From assembly GCA_025353165.1 (NCBI GenBank), contig JANXRE010000050.1, positions 1 to 36,579 of the forward strand: 36,579 nucleotides of DNA. Reading direction: 5' to 3'. The translations under genes and the position numbers were made by a program. The notes below the pieces were generated by a model. That model worked only from the letters and a program-made list of their open reading frames with translations. It was not told where the DNA came from and did no database searches. Of this stretch, positions 15,702-24,903 are shown piece after piece; positions within the stretch are counted from its first letter, which is position 1, and every line of letters begins with the position of its first letter. Source of the stretch: Acidobacteriota bacterium (lineage in GTDB: Bacteria; Acidobacteriota; Terriglobia; Bryobacterales; Bryobacteraceae).

Positions 15702-16910
15702 CTAAAGCGGCAGGATCTCCTCGCGGACTGGATCGAAATCGATGCGCCGTTTCTGCTCGTAAGCGATGTTGCCGAGGTGCGAGGCCTGAGCGGATCGGTG
15801 CCCGATCAACACATCGCCGTTAGGACGCTGCCGGGTGCGAACGCAATCGAGGAAGTTGTTCACGTGGTCCAGCGTGAAATCGTAATTGCCGGCCTGCACG
15901 GTTTCCGCCTGCCCGCCCAACGGATGCCATTCGTAGCGGCCCCGGTCGATCCACAGCCGACCCTTGGTTCCGCAGAACTCGACGGCTGCCCCCGTGATCC
16001 CGGGGACCAGGGTCGCTTCGAACGTGGCCGTGTAGTCATCCGGATATTCGAGCAGGACGTTGATCGTATCCGGAGCCGTGCGTCCATCCTTATAGGCGTA
16101 GACCCCGCCGGATGCGACCGCCGAGGTGGGCACTTCCTTGCCCATGAACATGTGCACAACATCGATCCAGTGCGTGAACAGATCCGTCACCTGCCCGCCG
16201 CCGAAATCCAGGTACGCGCGCCAGTTGTAATACTGCTGCGGATCCCAGTCGCGCCATCTCACCGGACCGAGAAACTGGGCCCAGTCCAGATTCGAAGGCT
16301 TCTGCTGCAGCGACGCGGGAGCCTTCCGCAAATGATAGGTGTTCCCGTGCCACCACGTGCGGCACAGCGTGATTTTGCCCAGTTTGCCGGTCTCGATATA
16401 CTCTTTCTTCGCGCGCAGGTAGTGGGGACCGGACCGTTGCTGCATGCCGACCTGGCACACGCGCTCGTTCACTCGCGCCGCCTTCACGATTTGCGGCCCT
16501 TCTTCGATGGTGCGGGTCAGCGGCTTCTCCACGTATACGTCCTTGCCCGCATTCAGCGCATCGATGGCGGTGCGCGCGTGCCAGTGATCCGGGGTGGCGA
16601 TCAGCACGGCATCCAGTTCCTTGATTTCAAGAAGCTTCCGGTAATCCGTGAAGCTCTTCGCGCCAGGCGCCTGCTGCAACGCGTGGTCGATGCTCACTCC
16701 GTAAATATCCGCGACCGCGCCAACCTGCACCGCTTGGTTCTTCTGAAACAGGCTGAGGACGTGGCGGCCGCGGTCACCCACGCCGATGGCGCCCAGTAGA
16801 ATCCGGTCGTTCGCGCCGAGCACGCGGCTGTAGGACGCCGCCGTCATCGCGGCCGCACCGGTCCCGAAACGGCGCAGGAGATCTCGCCGGGCGATTGAAT
16901 CGTTTAACAT
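15702..16910 (-). CDS. Gfo/Idh/MocA-family oxidoreductase with Tat signal
   Basis: From ATG 16910 the protein has 402 residues. It begins with a twin-arginine export signal ([20 protein letters not shown]). The Rossmann domain follows ([13 protein letters not shown], about 43-55), with [20 protein letters not shown] and [10 protein letters not shown], where EKP is the family signature. The C-terminal domain contains [20 protein letters not shown]. These NAD(P)-dependent enzymes act on sugars or inositols. Exported members with a tightly bound cofactor are frequent in acidobacteria and planctomycetes, where the substrate is usually unknown. The start codon overlaps a plus-strand ATG within a CATG palindrome; the N-terminal extension from 17102 is not supported. 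A paralogue is encoded at 18871. Confidence 0.88.
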   Translation of the reverse strand: MLNDSIARRDLLRRFGTGAAAMTAASYSRVLGANDRILLGAIGVGDRGRHVLSLFQKNQAVQVGAVADIYGVSIDHALQQAPGAKSFTDYRKLLEIKELDAVLIATPDHWHARTAIDALNAGKDVYVEKPLTRTIEEGPQIVKAARVNERVCQVGMQQRSGPHYLRAKKEYIETGKLGKITLCRTWWHGNTYHLRKAPASLQQKPSNLDWAQFLGPVRWRDWDPQQYYNWRAYLDFGGGQVTDLFTHWIDVVHMFMGKEVPTSAVASGGVYAYKDGRTAPDTINVLLEYPDDYTATFEATLVPGITGAAVEFCGTKGRLWIDRGRYEWHPLGGQAETVQAGNYDFTLDHVNNFLDCVRTRQRPNGDVLIGHRSAQASHLGNIAYEQKRRIDFDPVREEILPL

Positions 16911-16947
16911 GGCGAGAATTATATCAACCGCAGCCCACCAGATCTGT

Positions 16948-17340
16948 GTGAAGAAAGCATTCGCATGCGTGATGCTGACGGCCGCGCTCGTCTGCGGCGC
17001 CGTTCCGGCTAAGCCGCAGCCTAAGAGGAGCCCAGGCAATATCTCAGCCCAGGACGACCTGAGAATCGAACAAACCATTAAGGCGAAGCTGGCGAAATCC
17101 AAGATCGGCCTCGACCACTTTACGGTCCACGTTCAGGGGGGGATTGCGACCTGGCAAGGCCGGACATCCGTCATCCAGCACAAGGGCGCAGCCACCCGGA
17201 TGGCGAAATCGGCGGGGGCCGCGGCAGTGGTAAACAATATTGAGATCGACGAAGCCGCGCGCCGCAAAGCGCGGGAGGCGCTTCAATCCGGCCCACGCCA
17301 CGCGCAACTCAAGCGATCCGACTCCCGCGACGAGCGCTGA
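16948..17340 (+). CDS. Secreted BON-domain protein
   Basis: From GTG 16948 the protein has 130 residues, with a signal peptide (VKKAFACVMLTAALVCGAVP) and one BON domain (about 35-103). The domain shows DDLRIEQTIKAKLAKSKIGL, then TVHVQGGIATWQGRTSV and AAAVVNNIEI, the alternating hydrophobic pattern of OsmY-like BON domains, followed by a basic tail. BON domains are thought to bind membranes or phospholipids in the periplasm. An alternative start at ATG 16909 would add residues that spoil the signal peptide. The gene diverges from the oxidoreductase gene, with at most 37 bp between starts. Confidence 0.75.
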   Translation: MKKAFACVMLTAALVCGAVPAKPQPKRSPGNISAQDDLRIEQTIKAKLAKSKIGLDHFTVHVQGGIATWQGRTSVIQHKGAATRMAKSAGAAAVVNNIEIDEAARRKAREALQSGPRHAQLKRSDSRDER

Positions 17341-17373
17341 CAAACCGGCGTTTGTTACGATGCCGATATTGGT

Positions 17374-18852
17374 ATGCGCCCTTTCCTTGCGTTCTTTTCC
17401 GTCCTCCTGATTCCCGCCTTCGCGCAGACGCTCGACGTCACGCAAGGCCTCGTCAACGATCAGGTTCTGCAGCGCGGCGCCGGTAATCGCGGCACCGCTC
17501 GATTCTCCGGCACCGCTGCCGCCCGCCTGAATGGGACCAGCCTGGAAGCGAGGGTTGTCAACGCGAAGGGCGGGGAGCCAGTGGTCGATTGGACTCCGCT
17601 CTGCAAGGTCGACGGCGGAAAGTGGATCGCGGAACTGGCCGGCATTCCCACCGGCGGACCGTACCGCGTCGAGCTCCGCGCCGGCGATGCGGCGGCGCAG
17701 CTTACAGGAATCCTCGTCGGCGATTTGTGGGTGCTCGCCGGCCAATCGAACATGGAAGGCGTCGGCGATCTGGTGAACGTGACCGCGCCGATGGAGCAGG
17801 TGCATAGCTTCGATCAATCCGATCGCTGGGCTCTTGCCAAAGAACCCCTGCACAGCCTCCCCGATGCGGTGGACCGCGTGCACTGGCGCAACAACGCCTC
17901 TGGCCAACCGGAAAGGCTCGCCGGGCCGGCGCGAGAGAAGTGGATCGCCGACCGCAAGAAAGGATCCGGCCTGGGGCTGTCCTTCGCCCAGCACATGCTG
18001 GCGCGCACTCACGTGCCCGTAGGCCTCGTCCCGTGCGCCCACGGCGGAACGTCGATGGATCAGTGGAGTCCCGAGCTCAAGGATAAGGGAGGCGATTCGC
18101 TCTACGGGGCGATGCTGCGGCGCATCCACGCCGTGGGCGGGCAGGTGACCGGCGTCCTGTGGTATCAGGGGGAGTCCGACGCAAACCCAACGGACGCACC
18201 TGCGTTCCAGGCTAAGTTCGTGACCTTCGTGGCCACTCTGCGGAAGGACCTTGAGCAGCCTGACATCCCGTTCTACTATGTGCAAATCGGACGTCACATC
18301 GACGGGCACAACGTCGTCGAATGGAACGCGATTCAGGTGACGCAATTGAAGGCCGAAGCGCTGATCCCGAGATCGGGCGTAGTGGCCTCGGTCGATTTTT
18401 CGCTGGACGACGGCATCCACATCAGCACGCCGGAACTCCAGCGCATCGGTGAGCGTTTTGCCCTCCTGGCCGGCCACGATCTGTTCCCGGAGATTCGCGG
18501 CTACCCTCTGCTGAAGCGTGGGCCCAGGCCGGTCTCGGCCAAGTTCGAGGACGGTACGGTTACCGTGAAATTCTCTGAAGTCAACGGCGGTCTGGTCGCG
18601 CCAGGCCGCATCGGTGGATTCTCCATCCACAACGCCGCCGGAGAGCCCGTGCCCGCCATCTATAAGGCGCGGTTCGATCCCACGGACCGCACGGTCGTTC
18701 TGCTGGATATCAGCGGCAAGCTCCCCGCAGGAGCCGCCCTGTGGTACGGCTACGGCAAGGATCCGTACTGCAACGTCCGGGACTACTACGACATGGGCGT
18801 GCCCGTCTTTGGCCCGCTGCCGATTGAATCCGGCGCGCCGGTGGTAAACTGA
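17374..18852 (+). CDS. Secreted sialate O-acetylesterase-like SGNH esterase
   Basis: The 492-residue protein has a signal peptide (MRPFLAFFSVLLIPAFAQ). Its catalytic domain has the block-I motif LAGQSNMEG (121-129) with nucleophile Ser125, a central WYQGESDAN block, and a C-terminal DDGIHIS supplying the Asp-x-x-His of SGNH hydrolases. This layout matches the SASA domain of sialate 9-O-acetylesterases. Many relatives in soil bacteria deacetylate plant xylan or other glycans rather than sialic acid. The gene lies 18 bp before an exported Gfo/Idh/MocA oxidoreductase on the same strand, which fits a small carbohydrate-handling unit. The substrate is not decided by the sequence. Confidence 0.82.
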   Translation: MRPFLAFFSVLLIPAFAQTLDVTQGLVNDQVLQRGAGNRGTARFSGTAAARLNGTSLEARVVNAKGGEPVVDWTPLCKVDGGKWIAELAGIPTGGPYRVELRAGDAAAQLTGILVGDLWVLAGQSNMEGVGDLVNVTAPMEQVHSFDQSDRWALAKEPLHSLPDAVDRVHWRNNASGQPERLAGPAREKWIADRKKGSGLGLSFAQHMLARTHVPVGLVPCAHGGTSMDQWSPELKDKGGDSLYGAMLRRIHAVGGQVTGVLWYQGESDANPTDAPAFQAKFVTFVATLRKDLEQPDIPFYYVQIGRHIDGHNVVEWNAIQVTQLKAEALIPRSGVVASVDFSLDDGIHISTPELQRIGERFALLAGHDLFPEIRGYPLLKRGPRPVSAKFEDGTVTVKFSEVNGGLVAPGRIGGFSIHNAAGEPVPAIYKARFDPTDRTVVLLDISGKLPAGAALWYGYGKDPYCNVRDYYDMGVPVFGPLPIESGAPVVN

Positions 18853-18870
18853 AGTCGCCCTCTTTCCTCC

Positions 18871-20079
18871 ATGCAATCTCGCCGTCTCTTCATCGGTAAA
18901 GTTGCGTCCGGCCTCGCCGGCACGCTGGCCGTCCCCTCCTCCGTTCTGGGCGCGAACGACCGCGTCCGGATGGGAATCATCGGCGTGGGGGATCGCGGCC
19001 TGGAACTCGTTCGTTGGGCGATCGCCACGCCGGGCGTCGAATTCGCGGCGTTTTGCGATGTGTACTCGAAGCGGCTCGAAACCGCCAAGAATGTTGCACC
19101 GGCGGCTGCCACTTACATGGATTACCGGCGGCTGCTGGAGGACAAGTCGCTGGATGCCGTCATCGTCGCGACACCTCAGCACCTGCACTGTGAGCACTTC
19201 ACCGCCGCGCTTGAAGCGGGCAAGCACGTGTACCAGGAAAAGACGATGGCGTTCACCGTCGAGCACGCCAAGCGCATGCGAACCGCGTTTCTGCGGGACG
19301 GCGCGAAGCACACGGTGCAGATCGGTCACCAGGGATGCTCGTCGGGTCAGATGACGGACGCCCTTTCGTTCCTCAAGCCGGAGTTGCTGGGCAAGATCAC
19401 CGCGATCCACAGCCACATGTATCGCAACACGCCGCACGGCAAGCCGCAGTGGGAACGCAAGGCTCTGCTGAACGGAATCAATCCCGACCAAGTGCTGTGG
19501 AACTCGTTCCTCGGCGAAGCGCCGAAACGGCCGTTCGACGCGAACCGGTTCATTCACTGGCGCTACTTCTGGGATTACTCCGGCGGAAACGTGTACGAGA
19601 ACATGTGCCATCAGGTCGCGTTCTGGTATCGCGCGATGAACCTGCAGATCCCCAAGGCCGTGACGATGACGGGTGGCATTTATCTCTGGAAAGACGGCCG
19701 CGAGGTCCCGGACACCATGAACGTGGCGATGGAACAGCCGGAAGAGATTCTGTTCACCTGGGACTCGGCGTTCGGCAACGCGGCCCTGGGCGTTACCGAG
19801 GACGTCCTGGGAACGGATGGCACCATCGAGAAGGGCAACCAGATCCGCTACGCGCCGCAGAAGGTGAACCGGCCCGACGGGCGCGAACTGCTGGGCCGTT
19901 CCACCGAGGCTCCGGCGGCGCATATGCAGAATTTTGTCGATTGCATCCGTAGCGGCAAGCAGACGAATTGTCCCTTCGAAACCGGGTTTCGCGTGGCCGT
20001 TGCGTGCCGTATGGCAGTGGACAGTTACCGCCAGGGCCGGACTGTTCGTTGGGACCCCGTCCGCGAAGAAATCGTATAG
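18871..20079 (+). CDS. Gfo/Idh/MocA-family oxidoreductase with export signal
   Basis: The 402-residue protein begins with a Tat-like leader (MQSRRLFIGKVASGLAGTLA) and reaches a Rossmann glycine motif GIIGVGDRGLEL (about 35-46). It has VIVATPQHLHCEHFTAALEA and GKHVYQEKTMAF, where the family EKP motif is EKT. WRYFWDYSGGNVYENMCHQV is the C-terminal domain signature. It resembles the product of 15702-16910 but is clearly diverged. It follows the esterase gene by 18 bp, so the two were probably acquired or kept as a unit acting on the same glycan. The substrate is unknown. Confidence 0.85.
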   Translation: MQSRRLFIGKVASGLAGTLAVPSSVLGANDRVRMGIIGVGDRGLELVRWAIATPGVEFAAFCDVYSKRLETAKNVAPAAATYMDYRRLLEDKSLDAVIVATPQHLHCEHFTAALEAGKHVYQEKTMAFTVEHAKRMRTAFLRDGAKHTVQIGHQGCSSGQMTDALSFLKPELLGKITAIHSHMYRNTPHGKPQWERKALLNGINPDQVLWNSFLGEAPKRPFDANRFIHWRYFWDYSGGNVYENMCHQVAFWYRAMNLQIPKAVTMTGGIYLWKDGREVPDTMNVAMEQPEEILFTWDSAFGNAALGVTEDVLGTDGTIEKGNQIRYAPQKVNRPDGRELLGRSTEAPAAHMQNFVDCIRSGKQTNCPFETGFRVAVACRMAVDSYRQGRTVRWDPVREEIV

Positions 20080-20097
20080 CCTACACTGTTAACCGGA

Positions 20098-21243
20098 ATG
20101 GAGTTCGACTACACCGCCGATCAGATACAACTGCGGAAATCCGTTCGCGAATTCGCTGAAGCGGAAATACGCCCGCATGTTCTGGAGTGGGACGAGGGGC
20201 AAATCTTTCCCCTGGACGTCGTCAAGAAGTGCGGACGGCTAGGATACCTGGGGGCCATCTTTCCCGAAGAGCTGGGCGGTTCGGGCCTGAGCTACATCGA
20301 TTATTCCATCATCATCGAGGAACTCTCGCGCGTCGATCCCAGCGTGGGCCTGATCGTCGCCGCCCACAATTCGCTCTGCACGAACCACATCTTCATCGCC
20401 GGGACCCAGCAGCAGAAGCAGAAATACATCCCGAAGCTAGCGACAGGCGAGTGGATCGGCTGCTGGTCGCTCACCGAACCCGATGCGGGCTCGGACGCGG
20501 CGGGGACTCGCAGCACCGCCGTGCACAAGGACGGGAGCTGGATCCTGAACGGCGGAAAGACCTTCACGACGAACGCGCATTTCGCGCAGGTCTGCGTGGC
20601 CATGGCGGTGACGAATCGCGCCGCTTCCCACCACGGCATCTCCGCTTTTATCATCGAGGCGAGTACGCCCGGGTTCCGGGTCGGCAAGAAGGAGAACAAG
20701 CTCGGGATGCGGGCGAGTTCGACCGGCGAAGTGCTGTTCACCGACTGCGAATTGCCGCAATGCCAGCTACTCGGCAAAGAGGGCGAGGGCTTCGTCGATA
20801 GCCTGCGCATTCTGGATGGAGGCCGCATCTCGATCGCCGCGCTTTCGCTGGGAACGGCGGAGGGCGCCTACGACGCGGCGTTGAAGTACTCCAAGCAGCG
20901 GAAGCAGTTCGGACGGTTCATCTCGGAGTTCCAGACGACTCAGAACAAGCTCGCCGACATGGCCACGGAGATCGACGCGGCGCGGCTGCTCGTGTACCGC
21001 GCGGCGTATCTGAAGGACCGGGGTCACCGCGTGACAAAAGAGTCGTCCATGGCGAAGCTGTTCGCGTCCGAAGCCGCGGTGCGCATTTGCGATCAAGCGG
21101 TGCAGATTTACGGAGGGTACGGCTTCATCAAGGATTACCCGGTGGAAAAATTCTACCGCGACGTGAAGCTCTGTACCATCGGCGAAGGCACGAGCGAGAT
21201 CCAGCGTCTGGTCATCGCGCGCCAGTTGCTGAAGGACGGATGA
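20098..21243 (+). CDS. Acyl-CoA dehydrogenase
   Basis: This is an FAD enzyme that oxidises acyl-CoA to enoyl-CoA and passes electrons to electron-transfer flavoprotein. The 381 residues are typical of short- and branched-chain types. It has the helical N-domain starting [20 protein letters not shown], the FAD-contact motif [18 protein letters not shown], and the C-terminal [19 protein letters not shown] followed by [18 protein letters not shown]. The catalytic Glu is expected in EGTSE. Its stop overlaps the meaB start (ATGA). Pairing with meaB suggests branched-chain or propionate-type CoA metabolism. The ETF pair at 27193-28276 in this window is damaged, so its electron acceptor must be encoded elsewhere. 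Confidence 0.93.
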   Translation: MEFDYTADQIQLRKSVREFAEAEIRPHVLEWDEGQIFPLDVVKKCGRLGYLGAIFPEELGGSGLSYIDYSIIIEELSRVDPSVGLIVAAHNSLCTNHIFIAGTQQQKQKYIPKLATGEWIGCWSLTEPDAGSDAAGTRSTAVHKDGSWILNGGKTFTTNAHFAQVCVAMAVTNRAASHHGISAFIIEASTPGFRVGKKENKLGMRASSTGEVLFTDCELPQCQLLGKEGEGFVDSLRILDGGRISIAALSLGTAEGAYDAALKYSKQRKQFGRFISEFQTTQNKLADMATEIDAARLLVYRAAYLKDRGHRVTKESSMAKLFASEAAVRICDQAVQIYGGYGFIKDYPVEKFYRDVKLCTIGEGTSEIQRLVIARQLLKDG

Positions 21244-22151
21244 GCGAACTGGCGCAGCAGGTGCGGTCGGGCGACGTTCGCGCGCTGGCCCGCGCGGCAA
21301 CCGTCGTCGAGAATCGGCAGGCCGAAGCCGACGAGCTGCTCAAGGAACTGTTTCCCTACACCGGGCGCGCGCTGGTGCTCGGCATCACCGGCTCTCCGGG
21401 CGCAGGCAAAAGCACGCTCGCCGCGGCCATCACGCGTCAGTTGCGCTCGGATGGTAAGACCGTCGGCGTAATCGCGGTCGATCCCACCAGCCCGTATTCG
21501 GGCGGAGCGATACTGGGCGACCGCATCCGCATGCAGGATCACCACGCCGACCCTGGAGTCTTCATCCGTTCCATGGCAACGCGCGGATGGATGGGCGGGC
21601 TAGCCCGTACAACCACCGACATGGCGGTGTTGTTCGACGCGGCCGGACGTGACGTGGTTCTCGTGGAGACCGTCGGCGTCGGCCAGGACGAAGTCGAGAT
21701 CGCGCGGCTCGCGGATGTGACCATCGTCCTGCTCGTACCCGGAATGGGCGACGATGTCCAGGCCATCAAGGCCGGGATCATGGAAATTGCCGACGTGTTT
21801 GTGATCAACAAGTCGGATCTGCCGGGCGCGGACAAGCTGGAGCGGGAGGTGAAAGCCAGCCTGTCGCTGGCCCACCGGCCCGACAATTGGACCCCGCCTA
21901 TCGTACGCACGATTGCGAGTGACGGCCAAGGTATTGAGGGAACGCTGGCGGCCGCGCGTTTGTTTTACCAGACGGGAAACAGCCGGTCGCGCGCCCGGGA
22001 GATTTGGGCGCTGCGGCTCCGGGAGATGCTGAGAGACAGGCTGATCGAGCGCTTCCCGAAGGAGCAATTCGATCGCGCGGCGGCCGACATCGTTGCGAGG
22101 AAAAGCGACCCGTATAGTATCATTCAGGATTGGTTGGGAAGTCATGCTTGA
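21240..22151 (+). CDS. meaB: MeaB/ArgK-family GTPase, methylmalonyl-CoA mutase chaperone
   Basis: MeaB protects and reloads adenosylcobalamin-dependent methylmalonyl-CoA mutase, using GTP. From ATG 21240 the protein has 303 residues. It has the G1 P-loop [17 protein letters not shown] (about 45-61), [20 protein letters not shown], the switch region [16 protein letters not shown]-like ([15 protein letters not shown]), and the guanine-specificity motif NKSD. Older annotations call the family ArgK or LAO transporter ATPase, which is misleading. The start overlaps the acyl-CoA dehydrogenase stop. No mutase subunit gene is in the window. A palindromic repeat begins 25 bp after its stop. Confidence 0.92.
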   Translation: MSELAQQVRSGDVRALARAATVVENRQAEADELLKELFPYTGRALVLGITGSPGAGKSTLAAAITRQLRSDGKTVGVIAVDPTSPYSGGAILGDRIRMQDHHADPGVFIRSMATRGWMGGLARTTTDMAVLFDAAGRDVVLVETVGVGQDEVEIARLADVTIVLLVPGMGDDVQAIKAGIMEIADVFVINKSDLPGADKLEREVKASLSLAHRPDNWTPPIVRTIASDGQGIEGTLAAARLFYQTGNSRSRAREIWALRLREMLRDRLIERFPKEQFDRAAADIVARKSDPYSIIQDWLGSHA

Positions 22152-22175
22152 CATCAGATTGAGGTCGGGATTTGC

Positions 22176-22296
22176 CGTGGCGCACGCACTCATCGCGTGC
22201 CGCGTCGGCACTCCTGCCGACGCTTGGCAAGCCGGACGAAAACTTGTGTTGCGAAGAGTTGCAAACGAGTGCGAACGCACGAGTGCGTGCGGCACG
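22176..22296. repeat. Dispersed palindromic repeat, copy B (inverted pair, REPIN-like)
   Basis: The left arm begins CGTGGCGCACGCACT (22176-22190) and contains the same two hairpins as copy A: GCACGC/GCGTGC (22182-22200) and GCGTCGGC/GCCGACGC (22202-22223). The right arm (22282-22296) is the reverse complement of the left arm start, with 14 of 15 bases matching. The whole unit is 121 bp and could fold back on itself. It ends eight bases before ATG 22305 of mtnP. Confidence 0.8.
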
Positions 22297-22304
22297 TCGG
22301 AGTT

Positions 22305-23177
22305 ATGAAAGCTGAAATCGGAATTATCGGAGGCAGCGGCCTCTACCAGATGCCGGGCTTCGAAGCCCAGGAAGAGCATGCCGTCGAGACGCCCTGGGGC
22401 CGTCCGTCGGACCCGTATGTCGTGGGAAAGCTCGGCGGAAAGCAGGTCGCGTTTCTCGCGCGGCACGGCCGGGGGCACCGGATCATGCCCTCGGAATTGA
22501 ACTTTCGCGCCAACATCTACGGCTTTAAGAAGCTCGGCGTGGATCGAATCCTGTCGCTGAGCGCCGTCGGATCGCTCAAGGAGGAGCACAAGCCGCTCGA
22601 TTTCGTCATCCCGGATCAGTTCTTCGACCGCACTCGCGACCGCGCCTCGACGTTCTTCGGCGAGGGACTTGTCGCGCATATCAGTTTCGCCCATCCGATC
22701 TGCCCGCAACTCGCGGATGTCGTCGCGCGGGCGTGTACAGACTCGGGCGTCGCGGCGAAAAAGGGCGGCACGTATTTGTGCATGGAAGGCCCGGCTTTCT
22801 CAACTCTCGCCGAATCGAAGGTGTACCGGAGTTGGGGCATGGACGTCATCGGCATGACGAACCTGCAGGAAGCGAAACTGGCGCGCGAGGCCGAGATCTG
22901 TTACGTGACGGTGGCCATGGTCACCGACTACGACTGCTGGCATTCCGATCACGACGCGGTCACCGTAAACGACATCCTTGCGAACCTGATGAAGAATGCA
23001 GATCACGCCTGCAAAGTGGTAGCGGCGGCGGTCGCGGCCATGCCCCCGGAGCGGACGTGCAAGTGCGGCAGCGCCCTGTCGCACGCGCTGATCACGGATC
23101 CCAAAGCGGTTCCGGAAGAGACTCGCCAGAAGCTGGAGTTATTGGTTGGAAAATACCTCGTCCCTCGCACTGCTTGA
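22305..23177 (+). CDS. mtnP: S-methyl-5'-thioadenosine phosphorylase
   Basis: MtnP splits methylthioadenosine with phosphate into adenine and 5-methylthioribose-1-phosphate, the start of methionine salvage after polyamine or homoserine-lactone synthesis. The protein has 290 residues, normal for the family. It has [15 protein letters not shown] (about 5-19), the phosphate-binding [20 protein letters not shown], then [13 protein letters not shown] and [20 protein letters not shown], and YDCW, a run typical of MTAP-like trimers. The ATG immediately follows repeat copy B, so its leader is made of the repeat. The next gene overlaps its 3' end by 32 bp. An alternative role as inosine-type purine phosphorylase is less likely. 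Confidence 0.93.
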   Translation: MKAEIGIIGGSGLYQMPGFEAQEEHAVETPWGRPSDPYVVGKLGGKQVAFLARHGRGHRIMPSELNFRANIYGFKKLGVDRILSLSAVGSLKEEHKPLDFVIPDQFFDRTRDRASTFFGEGLVAHISFAHPICPQLADVVARACTDSGVAAKKGGTYLCMEGPAFSTLAESKVYRSWGMDVIGMTNLQEAKLAREAEICYVTVAMVTDYDCWHSDHDAVTVNDILANLMKNADHACKVVAAAVAAMPPERTCKCGSALSHALITDPKAVPEETRQKLELLVGKYLVPRTA

Positions 23178-24312
23178 GCGCATTCAACACGGCGAACCCT
23201 GGACGCCCGCTCTGATTGATGGCGCGATCGCCGATCCCGGGCTGTTTCGCGACTTGGCCGAACCGCTCGCGGACGCGTTCGATCCACGGCTGGCGGACGC
23301 ATACGTCCGTGTGTTCAGCGAAGTTATCGAACGGGTGCATCCCGGCCTCCGGGCGAGTGAACTCATCGCCCGATATGAACGCGTTCGCCAACCGCGACGG
23401 TTTCACGGCCGGGACCCCGCAAAAGTATTTGTACTCTCGCGCGTGACCCTGGGCGCGGACGCCGCGATTACCAGCGTGGTGCTGGATGCCGTGCTTCAAC
23501 GATTTCGCAAGAGCGAAGTGTTCTTTGTGGGCCCGCGCAAGTGTTGGGAGATGTTCGCGGCAAACCCGCGTGTGCGGTTGCTTGTTACGCCGTATCAGCG
23601 AGGCGCAACCCTTCAGCAGAAGCTGGCCGCCAGCCGTGCCCTCGAAGCGCCTTGCAGCGCCGCTAACAGTATCGTGGTCGACCCGGACTCGCGGTTGACC
23701 CAGCTCGGCTTGCTACCGGTTTGCCCGGAGGACCGGTATTACTTCTTCGATAGCCGGTCGGAGACGCGGCCCGGATCGCTTTCGCAGCTTGCCGCGCTAT
23801 GGGTGGAGGAGACATTCGGCGTCGCCGCCCAGCCATGGATCGGCGACCTGGGAGCCTGGGCCGGCTTCGGCGATGTCACGGTCAGCCTGGGCGTGGGAGG
23901 GAACGAAGCGAAGAGGATTCCCGATCCCTTCGAGCGCAAGCTGCTCGAAGCGCTGGCGGAAACGGGCCGGTCGGTCCTGGTGGACAAGGGCGCCGGCGGA
24001 GAAGAGGGCGAGCGAGTGGAGCGCGCCGCGGACGGCCTGGGGAACGTCGAAACATTCCAGGGCGACTTTGCTCCGTTTGCCAGGTCCATCGCCGGCAGCC
24101 GGCTCTATGTCGGGTACGACTCCGCCGGGCAGCACGTGGCCGCGGCCGCCGGAACGCCGAGGATCATTTCTGTCTTCGCGGGATACCCCAACGAGCGCTT
24201 CGTCGAGCGGTGGCATCCCGCGGGGTCGGGAAAAGTCGACGTCATACGCGCGAAGGATCGCGATCCCCAACGCACGCTGGATGCAGTGCGCCAGGCGCTG
24301 AGTTCGTTTTAG
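23146..24312 (+). CDS. GT9 (heptosyltransferase)-like protein
   Basis: The 388-residue protein looks like a GT-B glycosyltransferase of the heptosyltransferase class. It has VFLSR-like [18 protein letters not shown] (the usual start of the N-domain), [20 protein letters not shown] (where GT9 enzymes have a phosphate loop), and [20 protein letters not shown], matching the D-S-G-x-x-H-x-A-A-A-x-G-T-P nucleotide-sugar motif. The function would be sugar transfer in LPS or glycoprotein synthesis, but the sequence is divergent and the acceptor unknown. The TTG start at 23146 overlaps mtnP by 32 bp; a later start near 23175 would remove only a few residues. Confidence 0.68.
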   Translation: MENTSSLALLERIQHGEPWTPALIDGAIADPGLFRDLAEPLADAFDPRLADAYVRVFSEVIERVHPGLRASELIARYERVRQPRRFHGRDPAKVFVLSRVTLGADAAITSVVLDAVLQRFRKSEVFFVGPRKCWEMFAANPRVRLLVTPYQRGATLQQKLAASRALEAPCSAANSIVVDPDSRLTQLGLLPVCPEDRYYFFDSRSETRPGSLSQLAALWVEETFGVAAQPWIGDLGAWAGFGDVTVSLGVGGNEAKRIPDPFERKLLEALAETGRSVLVDKGAGGEEGERVERAADGLGNVETFQGDFAPFARSIAGSRLYVGYDSAGQHVAAAAGTPRIISVFAGYPNERFVERWHPAGSGKVDVIRAKDRDPQRTLDAVRQALSSF

Positions 24313-24325
24313 AAGGCCCGGATTT

Positions 24326-24355
24326 CGTGGCGCACGCACTCGTGCGTGCGCTACG
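24326..24355. repeat. Dispersed palindromic repeat, copy C (fused arms)
   Basis: GTGGCGCACGCAC (24327-24339) is followed after two bases by GTGCGTGCGCTAC (24342-24354), a near-perfect palindrome with 13-bp arms and one G-T mismatch. The left half is the same as the arm start of copies B and D. It looks like the two arms of the composite repeat joined directly with the core missing. It lies 13 bp after the stop of the GT9-like gene. Confidence 0.75.
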
Positions 24356-24427
24356 TCAGTCTAGTTAGGGTAACTACTTACTTGACGAATCCCACAGAAA
24401 GGGGCTATTTCCCCTCGATATTATTTT

Positions 24428-24641
24428 CATCCGCCATCGCCCGGTTTGGTGCGTATCGTAGCGTTTTTCTTCGCCCGCTGGCGTTTCCATTTCGCTTCTG
24501 ACTTTTGGACCGCTGACTTAGGGACGGCAATCACGTCACGGCAAGAAAGAGTCGGTCGAATGTTGCGAATTGGTCGGAACCATCGCACTTGGCGATCGTT
24601 TCAGGACTGAGAACAATTTCGCTGGGATGCGCCGGTTTCAT
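24428..24641 (-). pseudogene. Small passenger ORF of the IS1595-type element, frameshifted
   Basis: From ATG 24641 it reads MKPAHPSEIVLSPETIAKCD, then DQFATFDRLFLAVT to a TGA at 24531. Shifting frame near 24525 gives AVPKSAVQKSEAKWKRQRAK and a stop at 24428. The shape (short acidic N-half, V-P-K-S/A motif, Lys-rich end) is like small unknown ORFs I recall downstream of IS1595-type transposases. Its ATG overlaps the stop of the truncated transposase (ATGA). Its function is unknown and it is frameshifted here. Confidence 0.55.
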
Positions 24642-24866
24642 AGCAGATCAGAATACTCTTTTACCCTGCTTGCGATACACTGCCACTTGTTCTGATTCTT
24701 GAGAAAACTGATTTTCCCGTTGCCGCACGTCGGACAAATAACGCCGTTCGACCAGCGCCGCGCCATTTCATAGTCACGGCAGTTATCCGGGTCGGAGAAG
24801 TATACGACTGCTTCTTGTAGAGTCTTGGGGCGGCGGCTTCCAACTTGATCTGACGCTTTAAATCTG
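24638..24866 (-). pseudogene. IS1595-family transposase, N-terminal fragment
   Basis: The minus strand reads RRPKTLQEAVVYFSDPDNCR, then DYEMARRWSNGVICPTCG and FLKNQNKWQC. This is the N-terminal zinc-ribbon domain of IS1595-family transposases (C-P-x-C-G ... W-x-C). After WQC the sequence leaves the family (IASRVKEYSDLL, stop at 24638). The whole DDE catalytic domain, about 200 residues, is missing. No clear start codon was found, so the fragment is not a gene in use. Confidence 0.7.
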
Positions 24867-24903
24867 GATTCGTCAAGTAAATAGTTACCCTGGTTAGCGG
24901 AGC

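Larger units (their letters stand above)
24368..24890. mobile_element. IS1595-type mini-element (internally deleted) with 25-bp inverted ends
   Basis: The ends are GGGTAACTACTTACTTGACG and five more bases (24368-24392) and its reverse complement (24866-24890), with 24 of 25 positions matching. Inside, on the minus strand, is the N-terminal part of an IS1595 transposase and a small broken ORF. The flanking six bases, TAGTTA and TGGTTA, match at five of six positions and might be remains of a target duplication; the 8-bp duplication expected for IS1595 is not seen. The element is 523 bp, against roughly 0.9-1.2 kb for full elements, so it cannot move on its own. Confidence 0.75.

Noticed and set aside
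17044-19923. A very long open frame on the minus strand (959 codons)
   Set aside because: It runs antisense to the esterase, oxidoreductase and BON genes, which have clear motifs on the plus strand. Long antisense frames are expected in GC-rich DNA, and this one has no recognisable motif.
22176-22296. Repeat units considered as part of a CRISPR array
   Set aside because: There are no regularly spaced direct repeats with unique spacers; the copies are palindromic, far apart and partly inverted.
23146-24312. An O-antigen cluster joining the GT9-like gene with the Wzm/Wzt exporter
   Set aside because: They are 6 kb apart and separated by unrelated genes, a mini-IS and pseudogenes, so no cluster can be claimed from this window.
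24891-24898. 8-bp target duplication around the IS1595 derivative
   Set aside because: The flanks TCTAGTTA and TGGTTAGC do not match over 8 bp. Only an imperfect 6-bp match is present, which may be chance.
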